A DNA stretch of 64,000 nt from Stichopus chloronotus (GCA_021234535.1 CM037838.1:31721969-31785968), one strand, 5' to 3'. Positions 48,601-60,499 are shown, numbered from the stretch's first letter. The notes: a model not told the origin generated them from the letters alone. A program made the numbers and translations.

Positions 48601-49154
48601 TTAATTTGAAACTTGATATTTACGGAGACATGTTTGCAATGACTGTTGGTCGAGTTTTAATTTGTAGAATGTCAACGCCTGGTCCTGTTGCTAAGGGTAA
48701 AGGTTCGATCGGAAGGCCTTAGGAAGGACATGTACAATTAATTACTAAGTTAGCCTGGCCAGATCAAAACCGCAGAAACGCGGAAAACGCCGCAACCTTT
48801 CTGACTTAAAAATTTTTCATATCTGGATTGTGACCGGGTTTGATTTTGTACCTTTTTTCTGTTTTTTTTTGGTTTCGTTTTTGTTTTTTCATGGGGGACT
48901 GTCCCTCCAGCCGGGGAGGGGAATCGGGGCGGTCACCCCCCCCCCCAAAATGAGAGAAAAATTAAGGCAAAAAAAAATAAGAGAGAAAGAATGGGAAGGA
49001 GGAGGAAAAGAGAGGAAGGAATCGAGGACAGGATTAAGTAAGAGGGTAGCGATTTATACTAGAGCTTATTTTTTTGTACTTGTAGTGTACGTGGAGTGAA
49101 TGCAGTTGATATTTCTGTCCTAGTGGCAATTCGAACACTAGATTGACTAGAATC
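48601..49154. other. SCAI upstream flank
   Basis: Region 5' of the SCAI start, expected to hold its promoter and 5' UTR. I see no TATA box or clear CpG island. A GC-rich patch with a C-tract (48890-48950) resembles termini of the transposon at 49155. Confidence 0.4.
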
Positions 49155-49958
49155 CAGTGGCGGCGCTACCGGGGGGGGGGGGGCATGAGGGGGCATTTGC
49201 CCCTCCAGATTGTTTCCTTGATCCCCAGTTGCCCCCCCCCAGTTGCTCTCACCCTTCCCAATCAGATCTTGTACTCATCCAAAATGAATTTAATCACAAA
49301 ATTATGTATTGGCATTGGACTGAATAAGAACAGCTTCCGGGGAACCATGATTGATAAATGCCTAATTTACGTTACACAGGCTGCCACTTCTCATATCATG
49401 CCCTTAGGCACTTCAATAGTAGGCCAGTCTGGTCAGACCAATTTTCTCTGGAATGTTTACCGTCCAGCATAAGGGAAGGGCGGGTAGGTGGTTGTTTTCC
49501 TGAGTATAGGAATGTCGTTGTTTTCCTAAAGATAGGAATGGAATGGAAGTTTATGTACTGTAGCCTTTATGGGTGTGTGTGTGTGTGTGTGTGTACTCAG
49601 TGGTACCACGTAAATTTGAAATGGTGTACTCCCAAAGAAAAAAGTTGGGAACCTTGGAGTACGGTCAACCGAAAAAATAGATAATATAAAAATAAATAAT
49701 ATAGTTCTCTTGGGGCTTAATTTTCCACTCAGAGATATGCTAAAACCTCAGAACTTCAGGGGGCTTCGTCCGCTGGACCCCCACAGGGGCTTTGCCCCTG
49801 GACCCCACCAGGGGCCCTAAGACGGGCGCCTGGAACCCACCCGCAAGGCCTCGCGCTACGCGCTCGGTTTCGCGCTGCGCGCGAAAATCTTTGCCCCCCC
49901 AACATTTTACTCTGCCCTCAGTTCGCCCCCCAAGTCTGACATTCTGGAGCCGCCACTG
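49155..49958 (+). mobile_element. hAT-like element H with CAGTGGCGGC termini
   Basis: Starts CAGTGGCGGCGCTACCGGGG and ends CTGGAGCCGCCACTG; the outer 10 bp are a near-perfect inverted repeat. The right end is followed by CTCATCAC. A second, inverted copy of the left end closes at 51018 and is followed by GTGATGAG, the complement of the same 8 bp. The interior contains GC-rich hairpins (49755-49895, such as GGGGCTTTGCCCCTGGACCCC) and a GT run at 49575. No transposase frame. The 8-bp duplication and CAG...CTG ends suggest hAT. Confidence 0.75.
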
Positions 49959-50155
49959 CTCATCACTAACTTGTTCACCCAAACTTTTCAAAATTCAAAT
50001 GATGCATCTTCCATTGCTCATCACATGCATAGTGTTTTGAGGCGATGAAGCTTTGGTAGATGTTTAATGATGAGATTGAATGGTTTCACAATGATTACCG
50101 CTATTTTCTTTAGTATGTCATGTTGGTGTATTCTAAACGCCCTATTTCCCTTTAA
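49959..50155 (+). mobile_element. MITE T, right half (split copy)
   Basis: Matches the right 190 bp of the intact MITE at 58079-58432 (TTGTTCACCCAAACTTTTCAAAATTC ... GTGTATTCTAAACGCCC...TTTAA). It begins with CTCATCAC, one copy of the 8-bp duplication made by element H. Confidence 0.88.
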
Positions 50156-51018
50156 TGGAAAGTAATTAGAAGCATTTCTTCATGACTATCATAACCGGTC
50201 TCCCTCATCTTTGAGTTTACAGTAAAGTTATTCCAATTTGTTGATGGAAAAATTAGAAAATTAGATTAGAAGAATTTAATCTGTGTGTTGAAAATATTGT
50301 TAAGAGAAAAAGGCCTATGTTCCTAATGTAGGCCTATTTAGATACCTCCCCTTGCAGCTAACTTCGGCTAATTGCATTTCTTTATGTGCAAGCAAGATGG
50401 TATTTCCGAGAAAATCCTTTTGTTGAGCTTTTGTGCTAATAAGAGTTAAATTTACGTTGCTTGGTGGTCCAATTGCTATAAAAAAAAGTGGTCAACAACA
50501 TATCAAGACCGCCAAGGGTGAGTTGTTATGCACTTGACGTGTAATTTAGTGTTAAGAATCTCACCAAATGGCACGCAGATTTGCGACGTACCACAGTGCA
50601 GTACTAAGTAACCGGTCGTTTCGCTCCCTTGCAAGTTCGCCCCAAACTGTTTACCAGTTCGCCCCAAATACCTGCCAGTTTGCCCCAGGTGCAGACCAGT
50701 TCGCCCCCTTATCTGTAAGTGCAAAGTTACGCGTTTGTTACGTTGTGTTAATGTTATGGGGTTTTTCATTACACTTCATGTATTTTGTCTCGTGTGTTTC
50801 ATTCGGTTATTCATGTGTTTTCTCATCTTTTCTGAGTTATTGCGTTGCATTTCGTGTTTTTGTGTATCGTGTACATTGTATTGTTCATGTGTTTTGTCAT
50901 ATTTCTTTCTTATGTTGTTAGTTCTAGCTTTATGGCGCTTTTCACGGTCTCTGTGTTGATTGTATTTTTGGTGTGTTTTCTCTTCTATGCCCCCCCCCCT
51001 CCCGTAGCGCCGCCACTG
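50156..51018. other. Spacer containing AGTTCGCCCC repeats and inverted H end
   Basis: No gene recognised. At 50634-50707 there are four copies of (A/C)AGTT(C/T)GCCCC at 20-25 bp spacing. From about 50985, CCCCCCCCCTCCCGTAGCGCCGCCACTG is the left end of element H in inverted orientation. Frames of 60-117 codons here are unsupported. Confidence 0.6.
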
Positions 51019-51185
51019 GTGATGAGCAACAAATAACTGAATTTCTGTCTGTGAGGGGCTTATTTCTTGAAAAGAATGCTTCAGTCCTTCCTTGTTTTGA
51101 ATAATCTATCATTCTGCTTCCACAAACATTGCTTTTCAAAAATATGGATGTCTTCTCTAAAAGAAACGCCCTATTTCCCTTTAAA
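51019..51185 (-). mobile_element. MITE T, left half, inverted (split copy)
   Basis: Reverse complement of the left 165 bp of the MITE at 58079. It begins with GTGATGAG (complement of CTCATCAC) and ends with the terminal repeat GCCCTATTTCCCTTTAAA. Confidence 0.88.
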
Positions 51186-51745
51186 TTGACAGAGCTGTAG
51201 AACGTGTATTGCTCAATACACCAGCATTCATGAAATACCAACTCTGAAGATGATGGATCCGTGAGAGGCTAAGTTTCCCTTCGCCTTTCTAATGTCACAG
51301 GTAGTAATATTAACACTCCTCTTATAAGGAAAATAATCTGAATAAGACCAAGACTCTCTATTCTTCTTCCAAGACTTATTGCCTTCTGTGCACACTTAGC
51401 CATCCACTTAGGCGTGTTAACTTTCAACTTCCTACTCCTTCTCTTCAAGTTCACAAACCACTAACACAATGCCTGAGATTATTCTTAAACAAAGACCACA
51501 TCCCCTCAGCAGACTTACCAGCGGAAAGTGAAACCCAATCAATTACCATTTCATTTCATAATTCATTTCATAATTACCATTCTTGTAATCAATAACCAGG
51601 AATCGACATCTTAATCATTTGCCACGTCCAAAGGAAGTACCAAAAATGGTCACTAGAAGGCAGGGCCGTTGATAGGGCCACATCTTTGAGGGGGGGGGGG
51701 GGTGAAGGTAAAAAGTTCCCACTGACTGGGTGTTTTCCATCTATG
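51186..51745. other. Intergenic spacer
   Basis: No gene recognised. A CAGGGCCGTTGATAGGGCC word followed by a G-tract near 51661 could be another transposon end, but no partner was found. Confidence 0.45.
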
Positions 51746-53240
51746 TGGCAATCTCACCTCGATGGTTTCAGACACTAGAAATACCTCGCTCAATATAGGA
51801 TGAAGATTTAAAGGGGTGCAGTCTTCACGAAAAGGACATCGGAAAAAAAAAGAGAAAGTTTAGAGAACGGGGGAGGGTGAGCAACGGAGTGCCACCATTG
51901 GTTGGCGCGGAGCTTGCAAGAAAATTTTGACTTTTCAAAAGCTCCAGATGGCAGACAAAGGCCCTTACCGTGCTTGAACTTCATACATCAGAGCCTTGAG
52001 TAACACCGGCGTCTAGAAATTGAGGTTAGGCAGAGATTATTTGAACTTTATGATTCTTACTATCTAAGCCGAGTGTCACCATTGCATGGTCAGCACAGAG
52101 GGTACAAGAAAATTTTGACTTTTCAAAACCTCCAGATGGCAGGAGACTGCACTTCCCCAGTGTGCTTGAACTGCATGTACCCAGCCTTGAAATATGGATA
52201 TTATGTCTTCAATTAATTAACTCGAGCGAAAAGAAAAATCAATTTATTAAAAATGGTTTTACATATCAGTGTTATTGAGGTGATACAAGAATCATATTAA
52301 GCTTCGCATCCTCTTCCATTTTTGTTGTTGTTGAGTTCTTTGTTTTTGTTGAGTTCTTATATGCAGGATTAAAATATGAACTTATGTCTGCAATTTTTCA
52401 ATTAACGATAAAAACGTTTTATAAAAATGGTAATTATTTTGATTGATTTTATCTAGAATATTTATGCCATTGTCATTTACAGAAAAAGTCAATTCAACAG
52501 CTTTTGATGAAATGATGAAATTTCTTGTTTTTTGAGAAATTTTAAACAACCAGGTAACCTTACACAAAATCTGGTGCAATATTTTTCAATTATTGCAATC
52601 AATTGTTCCCGACAAATTTTAGTCCTACAAAGATCCAGAGTTTTTACTCTCTGGAGATTAGTTTTTTATTACTTATTGCTTTGTTGCAACCGTCGATTAT
52701 TGCTTACTATAAAGACAGTTCCTGTACCGATAACTTTATAAATTATAGCCAGCTTGATGAGGAAAAACAATGTTATGCAATAATATTTTGATAGGTGAGG
52801 AAAACATGAGATGAGTGATGGTTAGCCTGGGAGAGGGTTGTAAGGGAGGAGGTGTCCCAACCCCCTTTTGAGAAATTTTTCACCCACTAGGTAACCTTAT
52901 TTTGGCGTCTTTTGAAGACATAAATGTGCCAGACTGAGATATAAAAAATAAATTCCAACTGGTATCTCAGATTTTTCAACTATCATCGCTTCTACACTTT
53001 AATATGAAATTTCGTTTGGTAATTCAGATCTATTCAGAATTTTTTCAGTTATATTGCAGGTTACCTTAGACACAATTTGAAGCAATATTTGGCATCTTTT
53101 TAGGCCTATGCCGTAAGATTAGCTACTAGTAAACCGAGATATGGAAAAATTCAACAGGTATTAAAATTTTCCTACTATTGTTACTCTGACAGATTTCTTT
53201 TTGAGGGGGGGGGGGGGGGGGCGGGCGGGCGGTCGCGAAT
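51746..53240 (+). repeat. Dispersed repeat C, copy 4
   Basis: Longest copy, beginning with ATGGTTTCAGACACTAGAAATACCTCGCTCAATA, which also opens the copy at 60500. It contains two GCCACCATTGGTTGGCGC / TCACCATTGCATGGTCAGC modules, then ATCTGGTGCAATATTTTTCAATTATTGCAA and GGAGGTGTCCCAACCCCC, and ends in a TTTTTGAGGGGG G-tract and GCGGTCGCGAATGCCC. Confidence 0.78.
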
Positions 53241-53249
53241 GCCCTGCTA

Positions 53250-53490
53250 CTAGAAGGCATAAAAGCACCAATTTCCATATTATCAACCACATCGGTTTCG
53301 GTAATAGGCTATGTAGTAGGTGAAGTATATTATCATAAACATTCAAGTTTGTTATAGCATTTAAATTTTGACTAAGAAAACTGTCTTGCACAAGATCAAG
53401 CCGGCCAGCAATATCAGACATATCAATAGTATACTTGGGTGATTAAAATCACCCACAACTAACTGCATTTAATCTAGAGGCATTAAGTAT
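53250..53490 (-). pseudogene. LINE endonuclease fragment
   Basis: On the minus strand one frame reads VVGDFNHPSI and a neighbouring frame continues LDLVQDSFLSQNLNAITNLN. This combination is typical of the second half of the apurinic-type endonuclease of CR1-like non-LTR retrotransposons (GDFNHP ... LDLVxDNFLxQ). At least one frameshift separates the two parts. Isolated relic between the two genes. Confidence 0.6.
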
Positions 53491-53499
53491 CATGAGAGG

Positions 53500-54230
53500 C
53501 ATGTATAGTGGCATCCTCCTCGATCCGAGCTGCTGGATGGACTTCTATTGCAGACTCCAACCAAAAATCTGCTCCTGTTCTTAAACTTCACACACAAACT
53601 GAATTCAGTATAGGCCTACCTTCCGAATTACAACAAACTTAGTATACCCGACGCCCTGAACCCAAGTACCGTACGTAGCAATCCCCCACCTCTCTTTGTG
53701 AACGCAGAAAATTCTCTCTTTTGTCAACATAGAATAACCTTTAATCGTCAATTCTCTATCACTATCTTTTCATTAGCCCAACTTGTTATAAGCCCAATCG
53801 TTGGGACATGGCGGCACAAAGTTTTGAGCGTGGAACTAGCAAATTCCTACTGCCTTCATGCGGCCTGGTCTTGCCAGCAAATGCTAACTACTTAAAGTAC
53901 GATGACCTCACTATTTCAGACCGTACACATCTAGGGTTGCATGCAGAGCATGCAGTTGTCAAGTGCAACAAACCTTAGCGACGCAATGCGTTTTCTGAAA
54001 GCTCACTGGACCACAGGTCGTCGTAACTTGTATAGGCCTTGGTATAATATAGTCTTCATTATAGCCTAGGAGCTAATATTCGACCCCAGGATCTGTGTGG
54101 GCTAAGACCCACGAACAAGAGCGTGAGGTCATGTTGGAAATTCGATTTCAATCTTGTTTAGATTCAACACATAATGGGGATAACGTAGACTCGAACAGTA
54201 AGGCCTACATATACTCCGTCCAAAGGTAAA
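53500..54230 (+). promoter_or_regulatory. Presumed 5' region of the armadillo-like gene
   Basis: Repeat-free, with more CpG than surrounding DNA, immediately upstream of a first coding exon. An in-frame TAG at 54186-54188 closes the frame upstream of the ATG. No TATA box recognised. Assignment as promoter/5' UTR rests on position only. Confidence 0.35.
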
Positions 54231-54424
54231 ATGAGTCTTAAATGGAGGCAGGGTGACTACTTTCGTCTTCTTTTAGAAGATGATGCTAAGTCTTACGCCC
54301 TGGAAATGTTGGTTGACGATTTGCACCGAGACAAGAAGAACACAGTCAATGCCTTTTTGGCCCATTTCGGATCCGAGGATTTCATTTGGGGATTAGTCCG
54401 ATTACTGGCATCAGAGAATGCAAG
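54231..54424 (+). CDS. Armadillo-like protein, coding exon 1
   Basis: ATG in AAAATGA context with an in-frame stop 45 bases upstream. The exon encodes MSLKWRQGDYFRLLLEDDAK, then an acidic-basic helical stretch and FIWGLVRLLASENA(R), ending GCAAG|GTAAGT, a strong donor in phase 2. The last part (GLVRLLASENAR) joins exon 2 to form an armadillo-type helix pair. I do not recognise the family with certainty. The gene starts 5.6 kb from, and runs away from, SCAI. Confidence 0.85.
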
Positions 54425-55767
54425 GTAAGTACTAACTGTTTTCGTTAAAGAATAAGCACATGGTTTTGTGACAATGACAAATCCAATGCCCCAAACATGT
54501 CGGCTGTGAATGGGCCTAACGTTAGTATAGCCTAGCCTCAGAAGCCTACTGTCTAAACTTAGGCCTAGGCGTTAAAGTGCAACATTAATTGCCAGCGTCT
54601 AGGCCCTAATAGCCTGCTTTCGGGAGTTAGCATATAGGCCTACAATCAGGCCTACCTAAGTGAGGAACTTAGCCTTTTTCCAGTTAATACTGGCAAATGC
54701 TGTCGGTTCTAACTTGTGAGGACTGTCAGACTCAGAGTGAGAGGCAGATCTGAGACACTCACCTGTGTTCCCCTGTAAGCCAGCGTCAGAATGTAAATCT
54801 GATGGCAGACGGAAGGGAGTCAAACAAGACTCACGATATTATCGGCTCGAATTTAGAATCTGTGACCGCACACGTCACACACAATATTCTGCGATATGCT
54901 TGAATGAGCATTGTCCATACTGTCAGCAATAGTGTATACATACACCACATATTAATTACTATAGGGTTAGGTACATAGCGTAGATGGATAAGACTTTGGG
55001 CATCTAACGTAAAAACCTTGGAATTTGTAGCTACTGGAAGTACAAAATCTCAAGAAATCTAATTATCTTGTTTTCGCAAGTCTCCAAATTTCAATTTTAA
55101 TAGTAATTTGATCCAATATGCTACGGATTGTACCTCGAAATCTGTTATTTTAACCTACATTTACTTGAGCCCACATTTATTTGAATTCTAACTTCTCTTG
55201 CTAACTTAAAAAAATAAAAAAACAAATTAACAAACTAACAAAGTCATGCGAGAACCCCTAAAACTAAGGTGTTAAATTACTAAAATCATACCTTGTCCAC
55301 AAAACAACGCCTCTTACCTTGGCAGCCAGGACGACTCTACTAGACCAAAACTAAAACTTAACCCATAAACCAGCAAAAAAGACAAATTCCCAAGCTGCCA
55401 TGAAACAAAAGAAACATCCTGTTCCAGGGAAGCAGTGCTACCAATGATAATGAGATTTTAGGGCCTACTTTAAAATTCTATCTTTAAAATTCTACCTAGA
55501 CTGCATAAAAAGAGACTGTATGAAGTAGTGTACAATTAAAATTATTAATATTCCTCTCTGACTTTATGGAAACTGGACCAGAGTGAGCTCCAGTAGCTCT
55601 TTACAGTACATTGCTGATAAATCAACTGTCACAGAAGAAAGAAAATAGGAAATTCAAGGTACTTTACACTAAGCAACGACGCATCTCTGTGTGTGTTCGC
55701 TTGATAAACTTTCAATATGAGTTCTGAGAAAACTGAGAGAATGGTGATGTAACTAAAGGAGTGCAGT

Positions 55768-56058
55768 GTGAGAATTGACAATGAATATGCTGCCAAGGAT
55801 ATTTTAGATGCTATAGCAACAGATATTGAAAAGGACAGCATTAAAGGCTGTGTTAACTCATCAGGAAGTTGGATCATGATCATTACTATACTAGACAAAA
55901 AAGATTCTGATACACTGTTTAAAACAGGACTTATTATCCGAGGTTCAACTCAAGCTGCATATGTTGTTACAAGGCAACTTTTATCTGTGAGAATATTCGG
56001 GGTCCCTTCTTACATAGACGACAATCAACTTTGCGAAAAGTTATTGGAATTTGGATGA
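55768..56058 (+). pseudogene. LINE ORF1, amino part
   Basis: Open stretch of 96 codons with no knuckles, containing a segment (VTRQLLSVRIFGVPSYIDDN) typical of the region before zinc knuckles in LINE ORF1 proteins. An in-frame stop follows; the homologous reading continues in other frames up to the knuckles. Confidence 0.65.
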
Positions 56059-56216
56059 AAGCTGAAAGAGAGTTGGCGTCATAAAATGCATCCAGATTAC
56101 CCAAATATCAAAGAAGGTACTAGATACATAAGACTAGAACATTTATAGCAATGGTTATAAATGGGGTTCATATGTAACTGATACACAATGGACAGAGCAA
56201 GGTATGCAATCTTTGT

Positions 56217-56558
56217 TTGGGGAACGACCATTTCATGAGGAATTGCCTGCAGTACATCTGTAAAGAATGTAATTCTCAAGGTCACGGAGAGGCGAATTGT
56301 CCCAAAGTAAGATGCTTTAACTGTGGTGACCAGGGTCACATAAGCTACCACTGTTTATCTAAGAGAGATGATGAAGACGACGACAATAGTAACCAAGGCA
56401 ATGGGAAGTCAACAATGACTGATGTGGGTGCGCTGAAACAATCCCGAAGCTGCGATCAGGGGCCAGTAGAACGGAGGAAAGAAACAACCAATTCAAAGAG
56501 CAATGCATCACAGCATAACGAAATAGCAAAGGAGATGGTCAGTGAGACGTCACCTTGA
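56217..56558 (+). pseudogene. LINE ORF1, zinc-knuckle part
   Basis: Two CCHC knuckles in tandem: CKECNSQGHGEANC and CFNCGDQGHISYHC, both with exact C-x2-C-x4-H-x4-C spacing. An acidic, then polar tail follows. These knuckles bind the element's RNA in known LINE ORF1 proteins. Confidence 0.88.
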
Positions 56559-56939
56559 CATCGACTCCATCGACTACTGAAAAAGATGAACTCCAGGAAC
56601 AAAGAATGCTACAAATTCAGAACAAGGCCAAAAGACTACCGGAAGACAGAAATCTGATAATCCAAACAAAGGCAGAAAAGCAACAGAACAGCTGAAAGCT
56701 GACTCTCCAGAAGAATGAACAAAGACCATTGATGACTTCACTGACCTGGGAATGTGATCTGTCAGACTGAGGAAAAAGGTTATGAAAGATTAAAATGTCA
56801 CTCCAAAACAATGACAATGGCATGGTTTACATTAACATGTTCATCAATGACAATGTCTTCTATGGAGAACAGAAATGCAGGCCTACAAGAAGAACAAATT
56901 TCAAACGATCATGTCACATGTAAATATTATGACGTCACG

Positions 56940-57650
56940 TCCTTTAATGACGGACCTGATGACAACATATTTTCAGTATTTCATCTCACTAGCAAGAATC
57001 TGAACAAAAATTTTGACAATATCAATACCTTCATTTCTCTGCTTAATCATGATTTCTCGATAATTGGACTTACGGGATCCTAGTTTACTGTTTCACCATT
57101 GGTAAGCACCGAGAATTGTTCCATTTTAGAAAGACACAGAAGGATTGGGAGAGGAGGTGGGGTTTGCATGTTTATTCATAACCATTTGAACTATAAAAGC
57201 AGACCTGATTTATCCACTTTCAATGATTCAATAGAATCACTTTTCATTGAAGTAGCTTCACATGGTAAAAATACTAAGTATATAGCAGGTGTTATTTACA
57301 GACGCCCTAGTGGTTCCCAGGATGAATTTTTAAATCTCTTTGAAGAAATCCTTAGCACCTTAGCTGAGCAACATTGTGTCTCTTTTATCACAGGAAATTT
57401 TAATATTGACTTAGTAAACATACGCAGGTCTAGTAACTTTATTAATGTCATTTACTGATATGGATTCATTCCCACAATTGATGATCCACTTTACCTCTTT
57501 GGTGAAACGTCTTCAAGTCTAATTGATAACATCATTACCAATGTTAATATTAATGCAGGTGTCTTTGAAACTACCCTTACAGATCATCTCCCTATTTTTA
57601 TCACGATGGATATCGCTACAAATCTCCAGAGTAGTCCCTTCGCAGTAAAA
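56940..57650 (+). pseudogene. LINE endonuclease domain
   Basis: Pieces in order: LNKNFDNINTFISLLNHDFS, IIGLTGS (normally ending in a Thr-Glu catalytic pair), RRIGRGGGVCMFI, IAGVIYRRPSGSQDEF and FITGNFNIDLV. The usual GDFN is GNFN here, so a conserved acidic residue is lost. A stop at 57456 and further frame changes separate the DHLPIF segment. Catalytically dead. Confidence 0.88.
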
Positions 57651-58078
57651 ATATGAATAAATTTATGGTAGAGATAGGTCAACAAACCTGGGAAGACTTT
57701 CTCAATGAGAAAGATGCAAACAACGCTTTCAATGAGTTTCACAATCACATGATAAAGGTGTACGATCGATGCTTTCCAAAATGTATTGTATGCAATTCAA
57801 AAAATCGTAAGAAGAGACACCTGTGAATTACAAATGGTAACCTCGTCTCCATAAAGAAGAAAAACAAATTGTTTAGGCGATACATGTAATCACCTTCGAA
57901 TGAAAACCAAGTTATCTACAAAACATATGACAATAATCTCAGTCGTATTATTAAAGTTTCAAAAAGAATGTATTTCAAAAATAGATTTCATGATTCAAGA
58001 AACAACCCCATTGATACATGGAAAAGCAAAAATAAATTACTCAAGAACGAACATAAGCAATCATCATATCCCTCTGGA

Positions 58079-58432
58079 TTTAAAGGGAAATAGGGCGTTT
58101 GTTTTAGAGAAAAATCCATATTTTTGAAACCAATGTTTGTACACGTAGAATGATAGATTGTTCAAAATAAGGAAGAACAGTAGCCTTCTTTTCAAGAAAT
58201 AAGCTTCTCACAGATAGAAATTCAGTTATTTCTTACTCAACACTAATTTGTTCACCCAAACTTTTCAAAATTCAAATGATGCATCATCTGTTACTCATCA
58301 CATGCATAATGGTTTGAGGAGATGAAGCTTTTGCAGGTGTTTATTGATGAGAATGGATGGTTTAACAATGACTAAAGCTATTTCTTTTGTATGTCATGTC
58401 GGTGTATTCTAAACGCCCTATTTCCCTTTAAA
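58079..58432. mobile_element. MITE T, intact copy
   Basis: 354 bp with perfect terminal inverted repeats of at least 22 bp, starting TTTAAAGGGAAATAGGGCG. It interrupts the LINE between a SSYPSGF-like and a KKFITDSD-like segment, so it is younger than the LINE. No coding capacity. The palindromic TTTAAA at both edges hides the target site; TTAA would fit. Two halves of another copy lie at 49959 and 51019. Confidence 0.92.
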
Positions 58433-58720
58433 TGTGACGAAAAGTTTATCACTGACAGTGATGCAATTGCCAATGACTCTAACAGATACTTCATCAATGT
58501 TGGGCTGTCTCTTCCAAACAGGATCATAACAATGATGGTCGCATAACCTCTATGAAGATATCGAAGTCAATACTCAATCTGTATTTACATACCCGACGAG
58601 TGAAGGTGAAATATTTTAAATTGGGACCCATTGTTTGAAAAAAAATAAAGCAGCGGGATATGATGATTTCAAGCCAGGTATTATCAGGCAAGTTTTACCA
58701 TTTATCAATCAATCAAAAGG
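58433..58720 (+). pseudogene. LINE reverse transcriptase, amino part
   Basis: Readable in shifting frames as KFITDSDAIANDSNRYFINV and then NKAAGYDDFKPGIIRQVLPF. This is the K-x-AAGYD-x-(I/L)xPxI motif at the start of LINE reverse transcriptases. The catalytic YxDD region is absent downstream. Confidence 0.82.
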
Positions 58721-59265
58721 TAGAAGGAACGGTAACTATTGCGTTAATTACTGTTGAATGGGAACTATTAATATTTGCCGGGTACAAAAAGTAAACATTC
58801 ATGTACAAGACAAGAGCGCCTCTTCTATATGATGACCAATCACTGCGTAAGACTGAGATGACGGTATATGAATAAACATAACCGAATGTTTACGGTTCCC
58901 ATGCTGTTTGTGCATTGCGCAATGCTACGTAAACAAGAGTTTAGTGATAGGTGATGATACTGTACATACATCACACGTAGGCTACGTATGAAACTGTTCA
59001 GCCACACCTCCTCATACCTTGAAAAGGCGATAGTATTGAATACTCATATTTGATTCCATGAACATGGATGTTACCGACTTTCGGACTTCTTCACCAATTC
59101 TTTGCGAATTTGACTCGTTTCTCAAAATTGTCCACATTTTGAGATAATCTTGATCATATTTGTTAGGTATAACTCATTGTACGATGTCGGTGGGGAATTG
59201 TAGTGAAATAAATTGTGAAAATAAACCCTGATTTCCCCTTCAAGACTACATATCAACCTCTTACA

Positions 59266-59750
59266 GGTATTTTACCACATTTCATGTATTGCTCTATCGT
59301 CTGGTCGGGCACCAGAGAGTCTTAACTTATTTTACTTCAGAAAAAAATTATCTGACATATTTCGGACCACGTAATCACACAAGCCCCCTTTATAAAGATC
59401 TTCACTTGTTAAAGCTTAAAGACATGTTTCATTTCGACATTGCTATTTTCGCCTACAAAGCATAGAATGGTTTACTTCCAAACGCATTTATGAACTTTTT
59501 AACTACAGTATAACAAAGATAGTCATAACTACTACACTAGACACTCAAGGAACGTTCATCAATACAGCGTGAATTCTACAATTGGTGTGTTTAGTATTCA
59601 AAACAGAACAATTAAAATATATGGAACTCTATCTCTGATGTTATAAAATCAACATTATCTGTTCATTCATTCAGAAGAAGAAGATTAACTAAAGATATCA
59701 TTCAAACGTATTAATTACTTTTAGTTATTACTGAATATATCATATATTTT
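59266..59750 (+). pseudogene. LINE 3' end (post-polymerase region)
   Basis: Reads PHFMYCSIVWSG, QKKIIRHIS and LLKLKDMFHFDIAIFAY in different frames, matching the end of CR1/L2-type ORF2 (pattern YCxIVWG ... LQKKIIR ... LLKxxDxxxFxxxxFxYK). It ends in AT-rich sequence without a clear short tandem tail. Confidence 0.75.
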
Positions 59751-60499
59751 CAAATATAATGAAATCTGCTCTCTAAGAATTGTTCCAGGGTACTAACTGT
59801 CATTTTATAAGTAAGCTACTGTAATTAACATAAAAGTCTGTAAATATTTCTATACGTTTTCTCTTCCATTTTCTCTTCTTTTTCAGGGAGTCCTTTACAT
59901 TGTTAAGCCTCTTGTGTCTTTTTGGGGGAATTCCTTTCACATTTGTACATATTTTCGTGATAAAACAATTAAATTTCAAGTTCAAGAGCTGAAATGCATG
60001 GAATGGATGACAAAGGGACCCTTTGGATGAATGATGAAAGTGAACAAATCAATGACATAGCTAAGAACCATTGTTACCTTTTCCAAATACCATGAGGGCA
60101 AGACTAAAACATTGCGTTCCGTGTGCATCAGACAAAATTAAATTTTAAATTTTTATTTTCTTGTTAAAGTTCAAAAGTCCTAAACTTCCACTGCCTGGAC
60201 TTGGGTTGTATTCGTGAAATGTGGCATTATGTACTGTATGTTAGGTCAAACAGAGTGAAGAACCAGCATTGGCCTTTTGTGTCATAGAAGGATCTCCAAA
60301 TGCAATTTTAACAATATTAAAGAAATGTTATAAGTAGTTGTTACATCTCACAATACTTTTTGCATGTTTTCTTTTTCCAAATTGGGTATATACTGCATAT
60401 TCTTAACAAAGAGACTTGTTGCCAAAAATGATCTCTCAATAGCAATTTCAGTCAAAAAGTTTGCTAATAGAGTAAATAGACAGAAAAAAAAAAAATTTT

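Larger units (their letters stand above)
55740..59750 (+). mobile_element. Degenerate LINE (non-LTR retrotransposon)
   Basis: Collinear remains of a two-ORF LINE: an ORF1 with two CCHC knuckles (56.2-56.6 kb), an apurinic-type endonuclease (56.95-57.65 kb), a linker, the start of reverse transcriptase (58.43-58.72 kb) and the carboxy end after the polymerase (59.27-59.7 kb). The frame is broken many times, and the core of the reverse transcriptase is missing and replaced by about 550 bp of unrelated sequence (58.72-59.26 kb). The family appears CR1/L2-like by its endonuclease and tail, but I cannot fix the clade. It is inert. Confidence 0.88.

Noticed and set aside
49740..50040. Arg/Pro-rich frames on both strands
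   Set aside because: Produced by GC-rich hairpins inside transposon H.
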